64,000 nt of DNA. Origin: Actinoallomurus sp963850195. Lineage in GTDB: Bacteria > Actinomycetota > Actinomycetes > Streptosporangiales > Streptosporangiaceae. The DNA lies in the NCBI GenBank assembly GCA_963850195.1, contig CAWKKD010000004.1, positions 496,001-560,000 on the forward strand, written 5' to 3'. Shown piece after piece: positions 41,433-48,795 of this stretch; position 1 is the first letter of the stretch; each line of letters starts with the position of its first letter. The notes beneath the pieces were generated by a model, which saw only the letters and a list, made by a program, of their open reading frames with translations, did not search any database and was not told the origin of the DNA. A program made the translations under genes and the position numbers.

Positions 41433-42170
41433 TCAGTCCTGCGCGGTGGGCCGGACGACGACCTCGTTCACATCGACGTCGGCCGGCTGCTCGATCGCGA
41501 ACGCGATGGCGCGGGCGATCGCGTCCGGCGCGACCGCGCACCGGTCACGGGCCTCGATCAGCTGGGCCCTGACCTCAGGGTTTCCCACGGCCTCCACGAA
41601 CCTCGTCCGTACGAAACCGGGCGAGACGACGGTCACGCGCAGCGTGTCGCCGGCCTCCTTGCGCAGCCCCTCGGAGATGGCGCGCACGGCGACCTTCGTA
41701 CCGGCGTAGACGGCCTGGTTCGGCAGGGTGGTGTACGCGGCCGTGGAGGCGATGTTCACGAACTGCCCGCAGCCCTGCTCGCGGAAGACGGGCAGCGCCG
41801 CCGCGATGCCGTAGAGGACGCCCTTGATGTTGACGTCGATCATCTGTTCCCACTCCTCGACGCGCAGGTCGTCGAGGGGCGAGATCGGCCCCACACCCGC
41901 GTTGCCGACGAGCACGTCGAGCCTTCCGTACCGTTCACGTGCCAGCGCGACGAGGCCGGTCAGGTCCTCGCGCCGCGTCACGTCCGCACGTACGCAGGCG
42001 GCCTCGCCGCCCGCAGCCGTGATGCGCGCCGCCAGTGCCTCGACGCCGTCCGCACGCCGGTCCCCGAGCACGACCCGCGCGCCGCGCCCGGCGAGCAGGA
42101 GCGCGGTCGCCTCCCCGATCCCGCCGGCCGCGCCCGTGATGGCAACGACCTTGCCCTCGATGCCCACCAT
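41433..42170 (-). CDS. SDR family oxidoreductase
   Basis: 245 residues from ATG 42170. Typical motifs are TGAAGGIG (NAD binding), VGNAGVG (NAG), the catalytic Ser in IASTAAY and YAGTK (Tyr-x-x-x-Lys). C-terminal PGFVRTRFVE is the usual substrate-binding loop. Reaction likely NAD(P)H-dependent carbonyl reduction, substrate unknown. A fragment of a second SDR lies 35 bp upstream on the same strand, a sign of former tandem SDR genes. Confidence 0.9.
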   Translation of the reverse strand: MVGIEGKVVAITGAAGGIGEATALLLAGRGARVVLGDRRADGVEALAARITAAGGEAACVRADVTRREDLTGLVALARERYGRLDVLVGNAGVGPISPLDDLRVEEWEQMIDVNIKGVLYGIAAALPVFREQGCGQFVNIASTAAYTTLPNQAVYAGTKVAVRAISEGLRKEAGDTLRVTVVSPGFVRTRFVEAVGNPEVRAQLIEARDRCAVAPDAIARAIAFAIEQPADVDVNEVVVRPTAQD

Positions 42171-42204
42171 GGAGTCCCTCTCTTCCGATCGATCCGGACG
42201 CACG

Positions 42205-42330
42205 TCAGCCGGTCTGCGCCATACCACCGTCGGCGAAGAGCTCCACGCCCGTGATGAAGCTCGACGCGTCACTGGAGAGGAACACCGCCGACCTACCCAT
42301 CTCGCCGGGGCATGACCACGGCACGGAATT
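42205..42330 (-). pseudogene. C-terminal fragment of a second SDR
   Basis: About 41 residues ending in FLSSDASSFITGVELFADGG then MAQTG and a stop at 42205-42207. This is the recognisable C-terminal signature of classical SDRs, in which PGEMG marks the preceding helix. No N-terminal part or start codon lies upstream, where the divergent DUF2510 gene begins. The rest was probably lost by deletion. Confidence 0.7.
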
Positions 42331-42396
42331 GAAAACGGCGCCCGCATGGATCATCATTTGGCGGGCGTTCGTCCCCCGCCGAAGGAGTGCTGTCCG

Positions 42397-43083
42397 ATGC
42401 CGGAGCCCGGCTGGTATCCCGATCAGGGCGACGGGCGGCTGGTCCGCTGGTGGGACGGTCAGGCGTGGACGTCCCACACGCAGCCACGTACGGCCCCGCC
42501 CGCGCAGGCCCCGCAGGTTCCCGGCGTGAGCGCGACGGTCGGCAAGGACCAGGTCCACGCCGACGCCGAGGTCATCAGCTACGCCGGGAAGACCCTGCGG
42601 CTCGCCGAGGTCGACTGGGTCTGCTACTTCGCGAAGCGCCCGCAGATGAAGCACGGTTTCTTCGGGAAGAAGAGCGGCCTGGGGACGTACTTCTACTTCC
42701 AGATCGGGCATCACCCCTACTTCCAGGGCGAGTTCATCGAGGTCCACATCCCCAAGTGGCGCGACCGGGAGAGCGACCCGACCTTCGACGCGCTCGTGGC
42801 CCACGTGCGGCGGTACGTCGAGCCCCGGCTCGTCTCCGAGATCACCGCGCAGGTCACGGCGGGACGTGCGGTCAGGGTCGGGGCCTTGACGCTCGACCCG
42901 GCCGGGGTTCGCACCTCCCGTGGGACCTTCGCGTGGCGTGACCTGACCGGCGCCGCGTACGACGGGGACGAGATCCGGCTGTACCAGGGCGCCGAGCCGG
43001 TCCTGCGCGTACCGCAGGCGAACTGGAACGTCTCGCTGCTGCCCGCGCTCGTCCCCGCCGTGAAGGCGGCCACCGGCCACTGA
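42397..43083 (+). CDS. DUF2510-domain protein
   Basis: 228 residues from ATG 42397, with GAAGGAG nine bases upstream. Residues 1-35 form a DUF2510 domain (EPGWYPDQGDGRLVRWWDG), a short Trp-rich module common at the N-termini of actinobacterial membrane or cell-envelope proteins. The rest contains FYFQIGHHPYFQGEFIEVHIPKW and strand-rich C-terminal sequence resembling a PH-like domain. No membrane helix is seen. Function unknown. It ends in a strong hairpin. Confidence 0.75.
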   Translation: MPEPGWYPDQGDGRLVRWWDGQAWTSHTQPRTAPPAQAPQVPGVSATVGKDQVHADAEVISYAGKTLRLAEVDWVCYFAKRPQMKHGFFGKKSGLGTYFYFQIGHHPYFQGEFIEVHIPKWRDRESDPTFDALVAHVRRYVEPRLVSEITAQVTAGRAVRVGALTLDPAGVRTSRGTFAWRDLTGAAYDGDEIRLYQGAEPVLRVPQANWNVSLLPALVPAVKAATGH

Positions 43084-43112
43084 CCCGCCGCGCCGGGCGG
43101 CGCGACGGGTCA
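43081..43112 (+). terminator. Strong hairpin at the DUF2510 gene stop
   Basis: TGACCCG ... CGGGTCA with inner CGCGCC / GGCGCG around the loop GGGC; one base bulges on each side (43088 and 43105). The stop codon is its first three bases. Likely an intrinsic terminator. Confidence 0.6.
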
Positions 43113-43191
43113 GCACCCGGCCGGATCAGGACGCCGCACCGGCCTCGGGGTGGGTCTGGTCGTAACCGCACGCGTCGCACTGGAGGCCACC

Positions 43192-43205
43192 GGAGAGCGC
43201 TCTCC
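43192..43205. promoter_or_regulatory. LacI-type palindrome, orphan copy
   Basis: GGAGAGCGCTCTCC, a perfect 14-bp palindrome with the central CG step of LacI-family operators. It has the same 12-bp core as the site upstream of the lacI gene but lies beyond that gene's 3' end, in the 220-bp gap after the DUF2510 gene. No obvious promoter-gene pair follows it in either direction, hence orphan. Confidence 0.6.
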
Positions 43206-43305
43206 CCCTGCCATCCCGTTGCCTCACCGCGATGGGCCCCGCATCGAGGAGAAACCACGCATCTTGCCCGCAGCCCCGGCCGGCGCCGCCCAGATCTGCG
43301 CCTCT

Positions 43306-44361
43306 TCAGGCGGACTGGCGTACGACGAGGGTCGGTTCGAAGATGACCGAGGTCGTCCGGCGATCCGGCTGGTCGAGGCCGCGGATCAGGAGGCTCGCCA
43401 TCTCCGCCGCCATGTTCTCCACCGGCTGGCGGACCGTGGTGAGCTGCGGGCGGCAGGCCAGCGCCGCGCTGCTGTCGTCGAAGCCGACCACGGCGACGTC
43501 GTCGGGCACCTGGCGGCCGTGGTCGCGAAGGACGAGGACGGTGCCCTGGGCCATCAGGTCGTTCGCGGCGAACACCCCGTCGACATCGGGATGCTCCACG
43601 AGGAGGCGCTCCATCGCGCGCGCGCCGCTGTCGAGCGTGAAGTTGCCCTCCACGCAGGGGATGTACGGCCTGCCGTGGCGGGCCATGGCGCTCTGAAACC
43701 CGGCCAGCCGATCCTGGCTGGCCGGCACGTCGAGCGGGCCGGAGATCGTCGCGACCCGCTCGCAGCCGCGTGCGACGAGATGATCGGCGGCGAGCCGGCC
43801 GCCGTCCTGGTGCGCGCAGTCGACGTAGCTGATCGGAAGCGGGCGCGCGGGACGCGCGAACAGGACGGCTGCCTGGCCCGCGTCGACGAGTAGCTTCGGC
43901 AGCGGGTCCTCACCGTGGGTCGACACGAGCAGCGCGCCGTCGGCGTTGCCCTGACGCAGGTACGTGAGCACCTGGGCGCGTGCCTCGGCGGTCTCGGCGA
44001 GCATCAGGACCGGATGCATCCCGTGCTCGCGCAGGAAGCCGACGACGCCGGCGAGCACACGGCCGAAGAACGGGTCGGTGAAGATCCGGCCGGAGTAGCC
44101 GTCGGCGTCCACGCTGTCGTCGCCCGCCCCCGAGACGACGAGCGCGATCGCGCCGACCCGGCGCGTGACAAGGGAGCGAGCGGCGTGATTGGGCACGTAT
44201 CCGGTGACGGCCACGGCGCGGCGGACGTTCTCCTGGATCTCGGGGTCGACGTTGCGTACGCCGTTGACCACCCGCGACACGGTCGCACGCGAGACCCCGG
44301 CCACCCGCGCCACGTCCTCCAGGGTCGGAGATCCAGGCAACCGGATGGGCTCGTCGCTCAT
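43306..44361 (-). CDS. LacI family transcriptional regulator
   Basis: 351 residues. The N-terminal helix-turn-helix is TLEDVARVAGVSRATVSRVV followed by the hinge NGVRNVDPEIQ, and the rest is a periplasmic-binding-protein-like sugar domain with ADHLVARGCERVATISGP and PDDVAVVGFDDSS, the usual signatures. A matching palindrome sits 21 bp upstream of its start, so it likely represses itself. The effector is probably a sugar, but no sugar genes adjoin it; the nearest glycosidases are 16 kb away. Confidence 0.92.
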   Translation of the reverse strand: MSDEPIRLPGSPTLEDVARVAGVSRATVSRVVNGVRNVDPEIQENVRRAVAVTGYVPNHAARSLVTRRVGAIALVVSGAGDDSVDADGYSGRIFTDPFFGRVLAGVVGFLREHGMHPVLMLAETAEARAQVLTYLRQGNADGALLVSTHGEDPLPKLLVDAGQAAVLFARPARPLPISYVDCAHQDGGRLAADHLVARGCERVATISGPLDVPASQDRLAGFQSAMARHGRPYIPCVEGNFTLDSGARAMERLLVEHPDVDGVFAANDLMAQGTVLVLRDHGRQVPDDVAVVGFDDSSAALACRPQLTTVRQPVENMAAEMASLLIRGLDQPDRRTTSVIFEPTLVVRQSA

Positions 44362-44382
44362 GCCGGTCTTTATAGCATGGCG

Positions 44383-44394
44383 GAGAGCGCTCTC
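44383..44394. promoter_or_regulatory. LacI-type palindrome upstream of the lacI gene
   Basis: GAGAGCGCTCTC, a perfect 12-bp palindrome flanked by G and T; identical core to the copy at 43192-43205. Location 21 bp before the start codon fits autorepression. Confidence 0.7.
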
Positions 44395-44435
44395 TACGGG
44401 ATCGGCGGGCGCGCGGGATCCGGTCCCGGCTGGGG

Positions 44436-44465
44436 GCTAGCCGGGGGGTCACATTTCCGGCTAGC
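44436..44465. repeat. Inverted repeat in the lacI to response-regulator gap
   Basis: GCTAGCCGG, a 12-base spacer (GGGGTCACATTT), then CCGGCTAGC. The 330-bp gap (44362-44691) also holds the LacI site and, after 44487, an AT-rich patch that could be the response-regulator promoter. The repeat could be a regulator site or a hairpin. Confidence 0.5.
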
Positions 44466-44691
44466 AGTACTGCGCCCCCCGGGTCTTGTTGTAATGGTAA
44501 ATATGTAGACCTTAGTCATCTGATCAGCGATGACGCCGCCACCTGCAGGCTGGCCCAGCCTAATTTCCTGGCCCACGCGGCCCTACAGGCATGCCATCGA
44601 GGCCCGAGACCTCGTACCGATGCATGGCCTGGCTGTACGAGCCCGCGCGGCGCCCCGAGCGTTCCCCGTGACATCGAGGTGGCTAGTAACG

Positions 44692-45405
44692 ATGTTTGGT
44701 CAGCGACCATCGCCCGGTTCCGGGCGCGACAGCGACGATCCGGTCGCCACTCGCGGACGTGTGATCGTGGCCGAGGACGACGTCCTGCTCCGCGAAGGGC
44801 TGGCGCGCCTCCTCGTGCACAACGGCTACGACGTGGTCGGGCGGGCCGACAACGGCGTACGGCTCCTGGAGCTGGTCGCCGAGCACGTACCCGACCTGGT
44901 GGTCGTCGACAACCGGATGCCGCCGTCCCGTACGACCGAGGGCATCTGGGCGGCGCAGAAGATCCGGGCGGAACACCCCTTGATCGGCATCCTCGTCCTG
45001 TCGGGGTACATCGAGGTCGGTTCCGCCATCGACCTGCTGACCAGCGGCGATCGCTTCGGATATCTGCTCAAGAGCCATGTCCTGGAAATCTCCGACCTCG
45101 TCGACACCCTTGAGCGCATCGCCGCAGGCGGCTCCGTCATCGACCGCTCGCTCGTCACCGAGCTCCTCGCCACCCACCAGTACGGAGAGCCTCTCGCCGA
45201 GCTGAGCTCCAACGACTGCGGCGTGCTCGGGCTCGTGGCCGAGGGACGGACCGACATCGACATCGCCCGCAAGCTCGAGACCACCGTCGAAGCGGTCGAA
45301 TCGCACGTACGCCGGATTTTCGCCCAGCTGTGCCTGCCCGAACCGGACTGCGCCCACCGCCGCGTGCTGGCCACCCTCGCCTTCCTCGACACCTGCGGCG
45401 GCTGA
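44692..45405 (+). CDS. NarL/FixJ family response regulator
   Basis: 237 residues from ATG 44692, with GAGGTGG upstream; longer frames from 44530 add only low-complexity sequence. Residues ~20-140 are a receiver: acidic pair in VAEDDVLLREG, phosphorylation Asp in VVVDNRMPP, and Lys in YLLKSHV. Residues ~170-232 are a LuxR-type helix-turn-helix, LGLVAEGRTDIDIARKLETT and VEAVESHVRRIFAQL. The spacing matches orphan response regulators of actinobacteria; no histidine kinase is adjacent. Ends before a bidirectional hairpin. Confidence 0.88.
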   Translation: MFGQRPSPGSGRDSDDPVATRGRVIVAEDDVLLREGLARLLVHNGYDVVGRADNGVRLLELVAEHVPDLVVVDNRMPPSRTTEGIWAAQKIRAEHPLIGILVLSGYIEVGSAIDLLTSGDRFGYLLKSHVLEISDLVDTLERIAAGGSVIDRSLVTELLATHQYGEPLAELSSNDCGVLGLVAEGRTDIDIARKLETTVEAVESHVRRIFAQLCLPEPDCAHRRVLATLAFLDTCGG

Positions 45406-45443
45406 ACGGTCTCGGTTCTCCGTCGAAGACCGCGGGGTCGCGG

Positions 45444-45479
45444 GTTGCGGCGCCCGGCCGGCGAGCCGGACGCCGCAAC
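45444..45479. terminator. Bidirectional terminator hairpin between converging genes
   Basis: GTTGCGGCG ... CGCCGCAAC with a further inner stem CCGGC / GCCGG; one mismatched pair (C45453 and A45470) and a 6-base loop. Placed between a gene ending at 45405 and a converging one ending at 45488, it can serve both. Confidence 0.7.
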
Positions 45480-45487
45480 CGCGTACG

Positions 45488-46252
45488 TCACGACGCGGTG
45501 ACCGCTCCGCCGAAGTGCCGGGCGAAGAACCGAACCGCGCTGTCGACCTCGAAACGGGGCAGCGCCTTGTGCTTGCCCGAGTTCACGTGCAACGACTTCT
45601 CCTTCGAGGCGAAGGCGTCGAACAGCGCGAGGCCCTCCTCGCGCGAGATGTGCTCGTCATCCCACTGCATGTCGAACTCGATCGGGATGGTGATCTGCTT
45701 CGCCTTCTCGGCCAGGGCATCGGGCCAGTGCTGCCCGAAGACCGCGGCGGTGATCCTGGGTTCGATCGCGACGAACGGTACGCCGATCGCGGTGCCCATG
45801 TTGATGCCCCAGAAGCCGACCAGCCCGTCAGTGCCGATCTCCGGGAGTTCCTGGAGAGCGTCCAGGGTCGCCTGGTACTCGGGCGCGGCGAGCTCCGCCA
45901 GGTGGTCGTTGTAGCGCACGACGATCGGGCCTTCCGGCTCGCCCGCCGCTCTCGCCCGGAACAGCTCGGCGATCTCCGCCTCGTCGTAGGCCGTGCGCGG
46001 CCGGTCGCCATGACCGGGCGCGTCGATGACGGCGACGTGGAAGCCGCACCCGGTCACGAGGCGCTGGGCGCGGCCGGACATCGCCGGGTGCTTCTTGTGG
46101 TTGCCGCCGCCGTGGGCCATCAAGATCAGGGGCGCGCGATCGGCCGCGTTGGAGGCCGGCGACCAGAGGACGCCGGGGACGCCGCCCACGGTGAAGTCGC
46201 GTTCGAGCACGCCGTTCGACGACGACTCGGCGGTGAACTGCAGAGAATGCAC
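45488..46252 (-). CDS. Alpha/beta hydrolase with nucleophile Ser replaced by Asn
   Basis: 254 residues from a GTG at 46252. The fold is shown by LILMAHGGGNHKKHP (HGG oxyanion region) and later strands. The nucleophile elbow reads GFWGINMGTAIG, with Asn151 in the position where the usual form is G-x-S-x-G. The probable Asp (MQWDDEHIS) and His (NSGKHKAL) of the triad are still present. It may therefore be inactive as an esterase or use other chemistry, or the base may be a recent mutation. Dienelactone-hydrolase-like relatives are cytoplasmic. A leader ORF and hairpin precede it. Confidence 0.8.
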   Translation of the reverse strand: MHSLQFTAESSSNGVLERDFTVGGVPGVLWSPASNAADRAPLILMAHGGGNHKKHPAMSGRAQRLVTGCGFHVAVIDAPGHGDRPRTAYDEAEIAELFRARAAGEPEGPIVVRYNDHLAELAAPEYQATLDALQELPEIGTDGLVGFWGINMGTAIGVPFVAIEPRITAAVFGQHWPDALAEKAKQITIPIEFDMQWDDEHISREEGLALFDAFASKEKSLHVNSGKHKALPRFEVDSAVRFFARHFGGAVTAS

Positions 46253-46265
46253 AGGTGTTGCCTTT

Positions 46266-46294
46266 CGGGAGTGCCTTGTGTCGAGGCGCTCCCG
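46266..46294 (-). promoter_or_regulatory. Hairpin just upstream of the hydrolase start
   Basis: In the transcript CGGGAGCGCC, a 9-base loop, then GGCACTCCCG: a ten-pair stem containing one G-U wobble. It begins 13 bases after the stop of a short leader ORF and ends before the AAAGG ribosome binding site of the hydrolase, the layout of a translational or transcriptional attenuator. Confidence 0.45.
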
Positions 46295-46306
46295 GCGACA
46301 CCTACG

Positions 46307-46360
46307 TCAGTCGCCCGGCCGTGACGGGAAGGGGAGCACCCACATCGATACGGCGTTCAT
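46307..46360 (-). CDS. Short leader ORF upstream of the hydrolase
   Basis: A 17-codon ORF (MNAVSMWVLPFPSRPGD) with an unusually complete Shine-Dalgarno sequence, AGGAGGTGA, five bases before the ATG at 46360. Such perfect ribosome binding is rare nearby. The stop is followed by a hairpin and then the hydrolase GTG. It could be a regulatory leader peptide or a chance ORF at the edge of the IS4 remnant. Too short for homology. Confidence 0.45.
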   Translation of the reverse strand: MNAVSMWVLPFPSRPGD

Positions 46361-46420
46361 GGGTCTCACCTCCTCGGGCGGTGTCACGATCAACTGAAAG
46401 CTAACAGAGCGATCGCTACC

Positions 46421-46430
46421 CCCCTAACCC
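46421..46430. repeat. Left copy of a 10-bp direct repeat flanking the IS4 fragment
   Basis: CCCCTAACCC, identical to bases 47471-47480. IS4-family elements often make ~10-bp target duplications, so this may be the left one. Confidence 0.4.
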
Positions 46431-47477
46431 CTGGCTGGCTGTTGTCGGGTTGTGCTTGGGTTGCTGGCGGGTCCGCCTGCTGGGGCGGTGCGGTGGCGGG
46501 GTCTGCTGGTGTGTGCGATGGATGGCACCACGATGAGCGTCCCGGACAGCCCGGCCAATCTCGCGGCTTTTGGTCATCAGGCCGGCAGTCATGGCGGGTC
46601 GGGTTATCCGCTGGTCCGGCTGGTCGCGGTGGTCGCCTGCGGCACCCGCACCGTGCTGGGGGCGACGTTCGGGCGTTTCGCGACAGGGGAGACGACCTAC
46701 GCGCCCGAGCTGTTCGGCTGCCTAAAGGCAGGGACGCTGCTGCTCGCGGACCGCAATTTCGCCGTCAAAGCCCTGGTGACGGCGATCGCCGGTCCAGATG
46801 GCTCCGGCGCGCACCTGCTGATCCGCTGCAAGAGCAATCGGCCGCTGCCCCGTCTTGAGACTCTGGCCGACCGATCGTGGCGTTCGGTGCTGGGCGGGGT
46901 GCCGATCCGGGTGATCGACGCCCAGATCGCCGTCACCCTGTCCGGCGGCGAGCACCGCATGGGCCACTACCGGCTGATCACCACCCTGCTCGATCCGCAC
47001 CGCTACCCCGCGGTGGAGATCGTGAAGCTCTACCACCAGCGGTGGGAGATCGAGACGGCCTATCTGGAGTTGAAGTCCACCACGCTGGGCGGCCGTATCC
47101 TGCGCTCTCGCACCCCGCAAGGCGTCGACCAGGAGATCTACGCTCTGCTGGCCCTCTACCAGGCGTTGCGGCTGGCGATGACCGACGCCACAACCAGCGG
47201 CCGTGTCCGCGCCGACCGGGCCAGCTTCACCATCGCCCTGCTCGCCGCCCGTGACCAGGTCATCCACGCCGCCGGCGTCATCACCGGCACCACCATCGAC
47301 CTGGTCGGACAGATCGGCCGGGCCGTCCTGGCCAACCCGCTTCCCGCCCGCCGTGACCGCAACTGCCCCCGCATCGTCAAACGAGCAATCTCCAAACACC
47401 GGGCAAAAGGCCAAGTCGACCGCACCAACCACCGGACGACCATCACCATCCACGTCCTCCCCGAACCCAACCCCTAA
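46428..47477 (+). pseudogene. IS4-family transposase, 5'-truncated
   Basis: The open frame runs from a TAA at 46425 to a TAA at 47475 and could start at GTG 46452 (341 residues). The catalytic DDE core is complete: Asp in LLVCAMDGTTMSVPDSPAN, Asp in LLADRNFAV, and Glu in the YHQRWEIETAYLELK helix, which is the YREK-type signature. But the N-terminal ~100 residues of full-length IS4-type proteins (usually ~430-450) are missing, and no terminal inverted repeats are visible. So the element is probably no longer mobile, although the protein might still be made. Identical 10-bp repeats flank it. Confidence 0.78.
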
Positions 47478-47480
47478 CCC
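47471..47480. repeat. Right copy of the 10-bp direct repeat flanking the IS4 fragment
   Basis: CCCCTAACCC, matching 46421-46430. It includes the transposase stop codon TAA. Confidence 0.4.
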
Positions 47481-47506
47481 TTTTCCCGCCTCACGATGGA
47501 GATCAT

Positions 47507-48727
47507 GTGAACAACACCGGCCAGGTCACCGCGATCACCGGCGGATACGTCGTCCCGGTCGAGGGCGAGCCCATCGACCGCGGAACGGTGCTGATCGGCG
47601 GAGGCAGGATCCGCACGGTCGCGCCGGACGGCGAGGTCGAGATTCCGGAGGGCGCGCGCAGGGTCGACGCCACCGGCATGTGGGTGCTGCCGGGCTTCGT
47701 CGAGGCGCACTCCCACCTCGGCATCGGGGAAGAAGGCGAAGGGTGGGCCGGCGACGACATCAACGAGAAGACCGACCCCAACGGCGCCCGGCTGCGGGCG
47801 CGTGACGGGATCAACCCCGCGGACCTGGGATTCACCGACGCGCTGTCCGGCGGGGTCACCACGGCGATGATCATGCCGGGCTCGGCCAACCCGATCGGCG
47901 GGCAGGTCGTCGCCGTCAAGTGCTGGGGCCGCACCGTGGACGAGATGGTGCTGCGCGACCCGGTCGGAGTGAAGAGCGCACTCGGCGAGAACCCGAAGCG
48001 CGTCTACGGCGACCAGAAGAAGCCGCCGTCGACGCGGCTGGGTGTCGCGGCGGTGATCAGGGACGCGTTCGGCAAGGCCCAGGACTACCGGACGAGGCGC
48101 GATCAGTCGGAGGGCGAGCCGTTCGACCGCGACCCCACGCTCGACTCGCTCGTACGCGTGCTCGACCGTGAGATCCCGCTGTTCCAGCACGCACACCGCG
48201 CCGACGACATCGCCACGGCCGTCAGGCTGGCCGACGAGTTCGGGTACCGGCTGCTGCTCAACCACGGCTCCGAGGCGCACCTGCTGGCGGATCTCCTCGC
48301 GGAGCGCGAGATCCCGGTGGTCACCGGACCGCTCTTCACCACCCGCTCGAAGGTCGAGTTGCGCCACCGGACACTCCGGAACCCCGGCATCCTCGCCCGT
48401 GCGGGAGTCCAGATAGCGATCATCACCGACCACAGCGTGGTGCCGATCCACTTCCTGGTGCACCAGGCGACGCTCGCGATGAAAGAGGGCCTCGACCGGG
48501 AGACCGCGCTGCGTTCGATCACCATCAACCCGGCCCGGATGCTCGGGCTGGACGACCGGGTGGGCGCGCTCAAGCCCGGCCTCGACGGCGACGTGGTGCT
48601 GTGGTCCGGCGACCCGCTCGACGTGATGAGCCGCGCGCTCCGGGTCTTCATCGACGGCCGGGACGTGTACCACTACGACGCCGAGCGCGCCATGGGAGTG
48701 GCGGCGGACCCGTACCACCGAGGCTGA
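47507..48727 (+). CDS. Amidohydrolase (imidazolonepropionase/dihydroorotase-like) family
   Basis: 406 residues from a GTG with GGAG at suitable spacing. The TIM-barrel amidohydrolase motifs are: VLPGFVEAHSHLGI (His-x-His metal site), VFGWAGDDINEKTDP then GGVTTAMIMPGSANPIGGQ, FQHAHRADDI and LLLNHGSEAH for further His ligands, and IITDHSVV for the final Asp. It ends with RVGALKPGLDGDVVLWSGDPLD, common to the superfamily. Related actinobacterial proteins are annotated only as amidohydrolases; the substrate is not known. Cytoplasmic. Immediately follows the IS4 remnant, so its original promoter may be altered. Confidence 0.87.
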   Translation: MNNTGQVTAITGGYVVPVEGEPIDRGTVLIGGGRIRTVAPDGEVEIPEGARRVDATGMWVLPGFVEAHSHLGIGEEGEGWAGDDINEKTDPNGARLRARDGINPADLGFTDALSGGVTTAMIMPGSANPIGGQVVAVKCWGRTVDEMVLRDPVGVKSALGENPKRVYGDQKKPPSTRLGVAAVIRDAFGKAQDYRTRRDQSEGEPFDRDPTLDSLVRVLDREIPLFQHAHRADDIATAVRLADEFGYRLLLNHGSEAHLLADLLAEREIPVVTGPLFTTRSKVELRHRTLRNPGILARAGVQIAIITDHSVVPIHFLVHQATLAMKEGLDRETALRSITINPARMLGLDDRVGALKPGLDGDVVLWSGDPLDVMSRALRVFIDGRDVYHYDAERAMGVAADPYHRG

Positions 48728-48746
48728 CGCGGTCCGCGCGAAGAGA

Positions 48747-48786
48747 AGGGTGTCCAGGTCATCGGCACGACGACTCTGGACACCCT
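48747..48786. terminator. Bidirectional terminator hairpin
   Basis: AGGGTGTCCAG, an 18-base loop, CTGGACACCCT: perfect 11-bp stem. It lies between the amidohydrolase stop (48727) and the converging phosphoesterase stop (48796). Confidence 0.7.
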
Positions 48787-48795
48787 CTCATCGGG

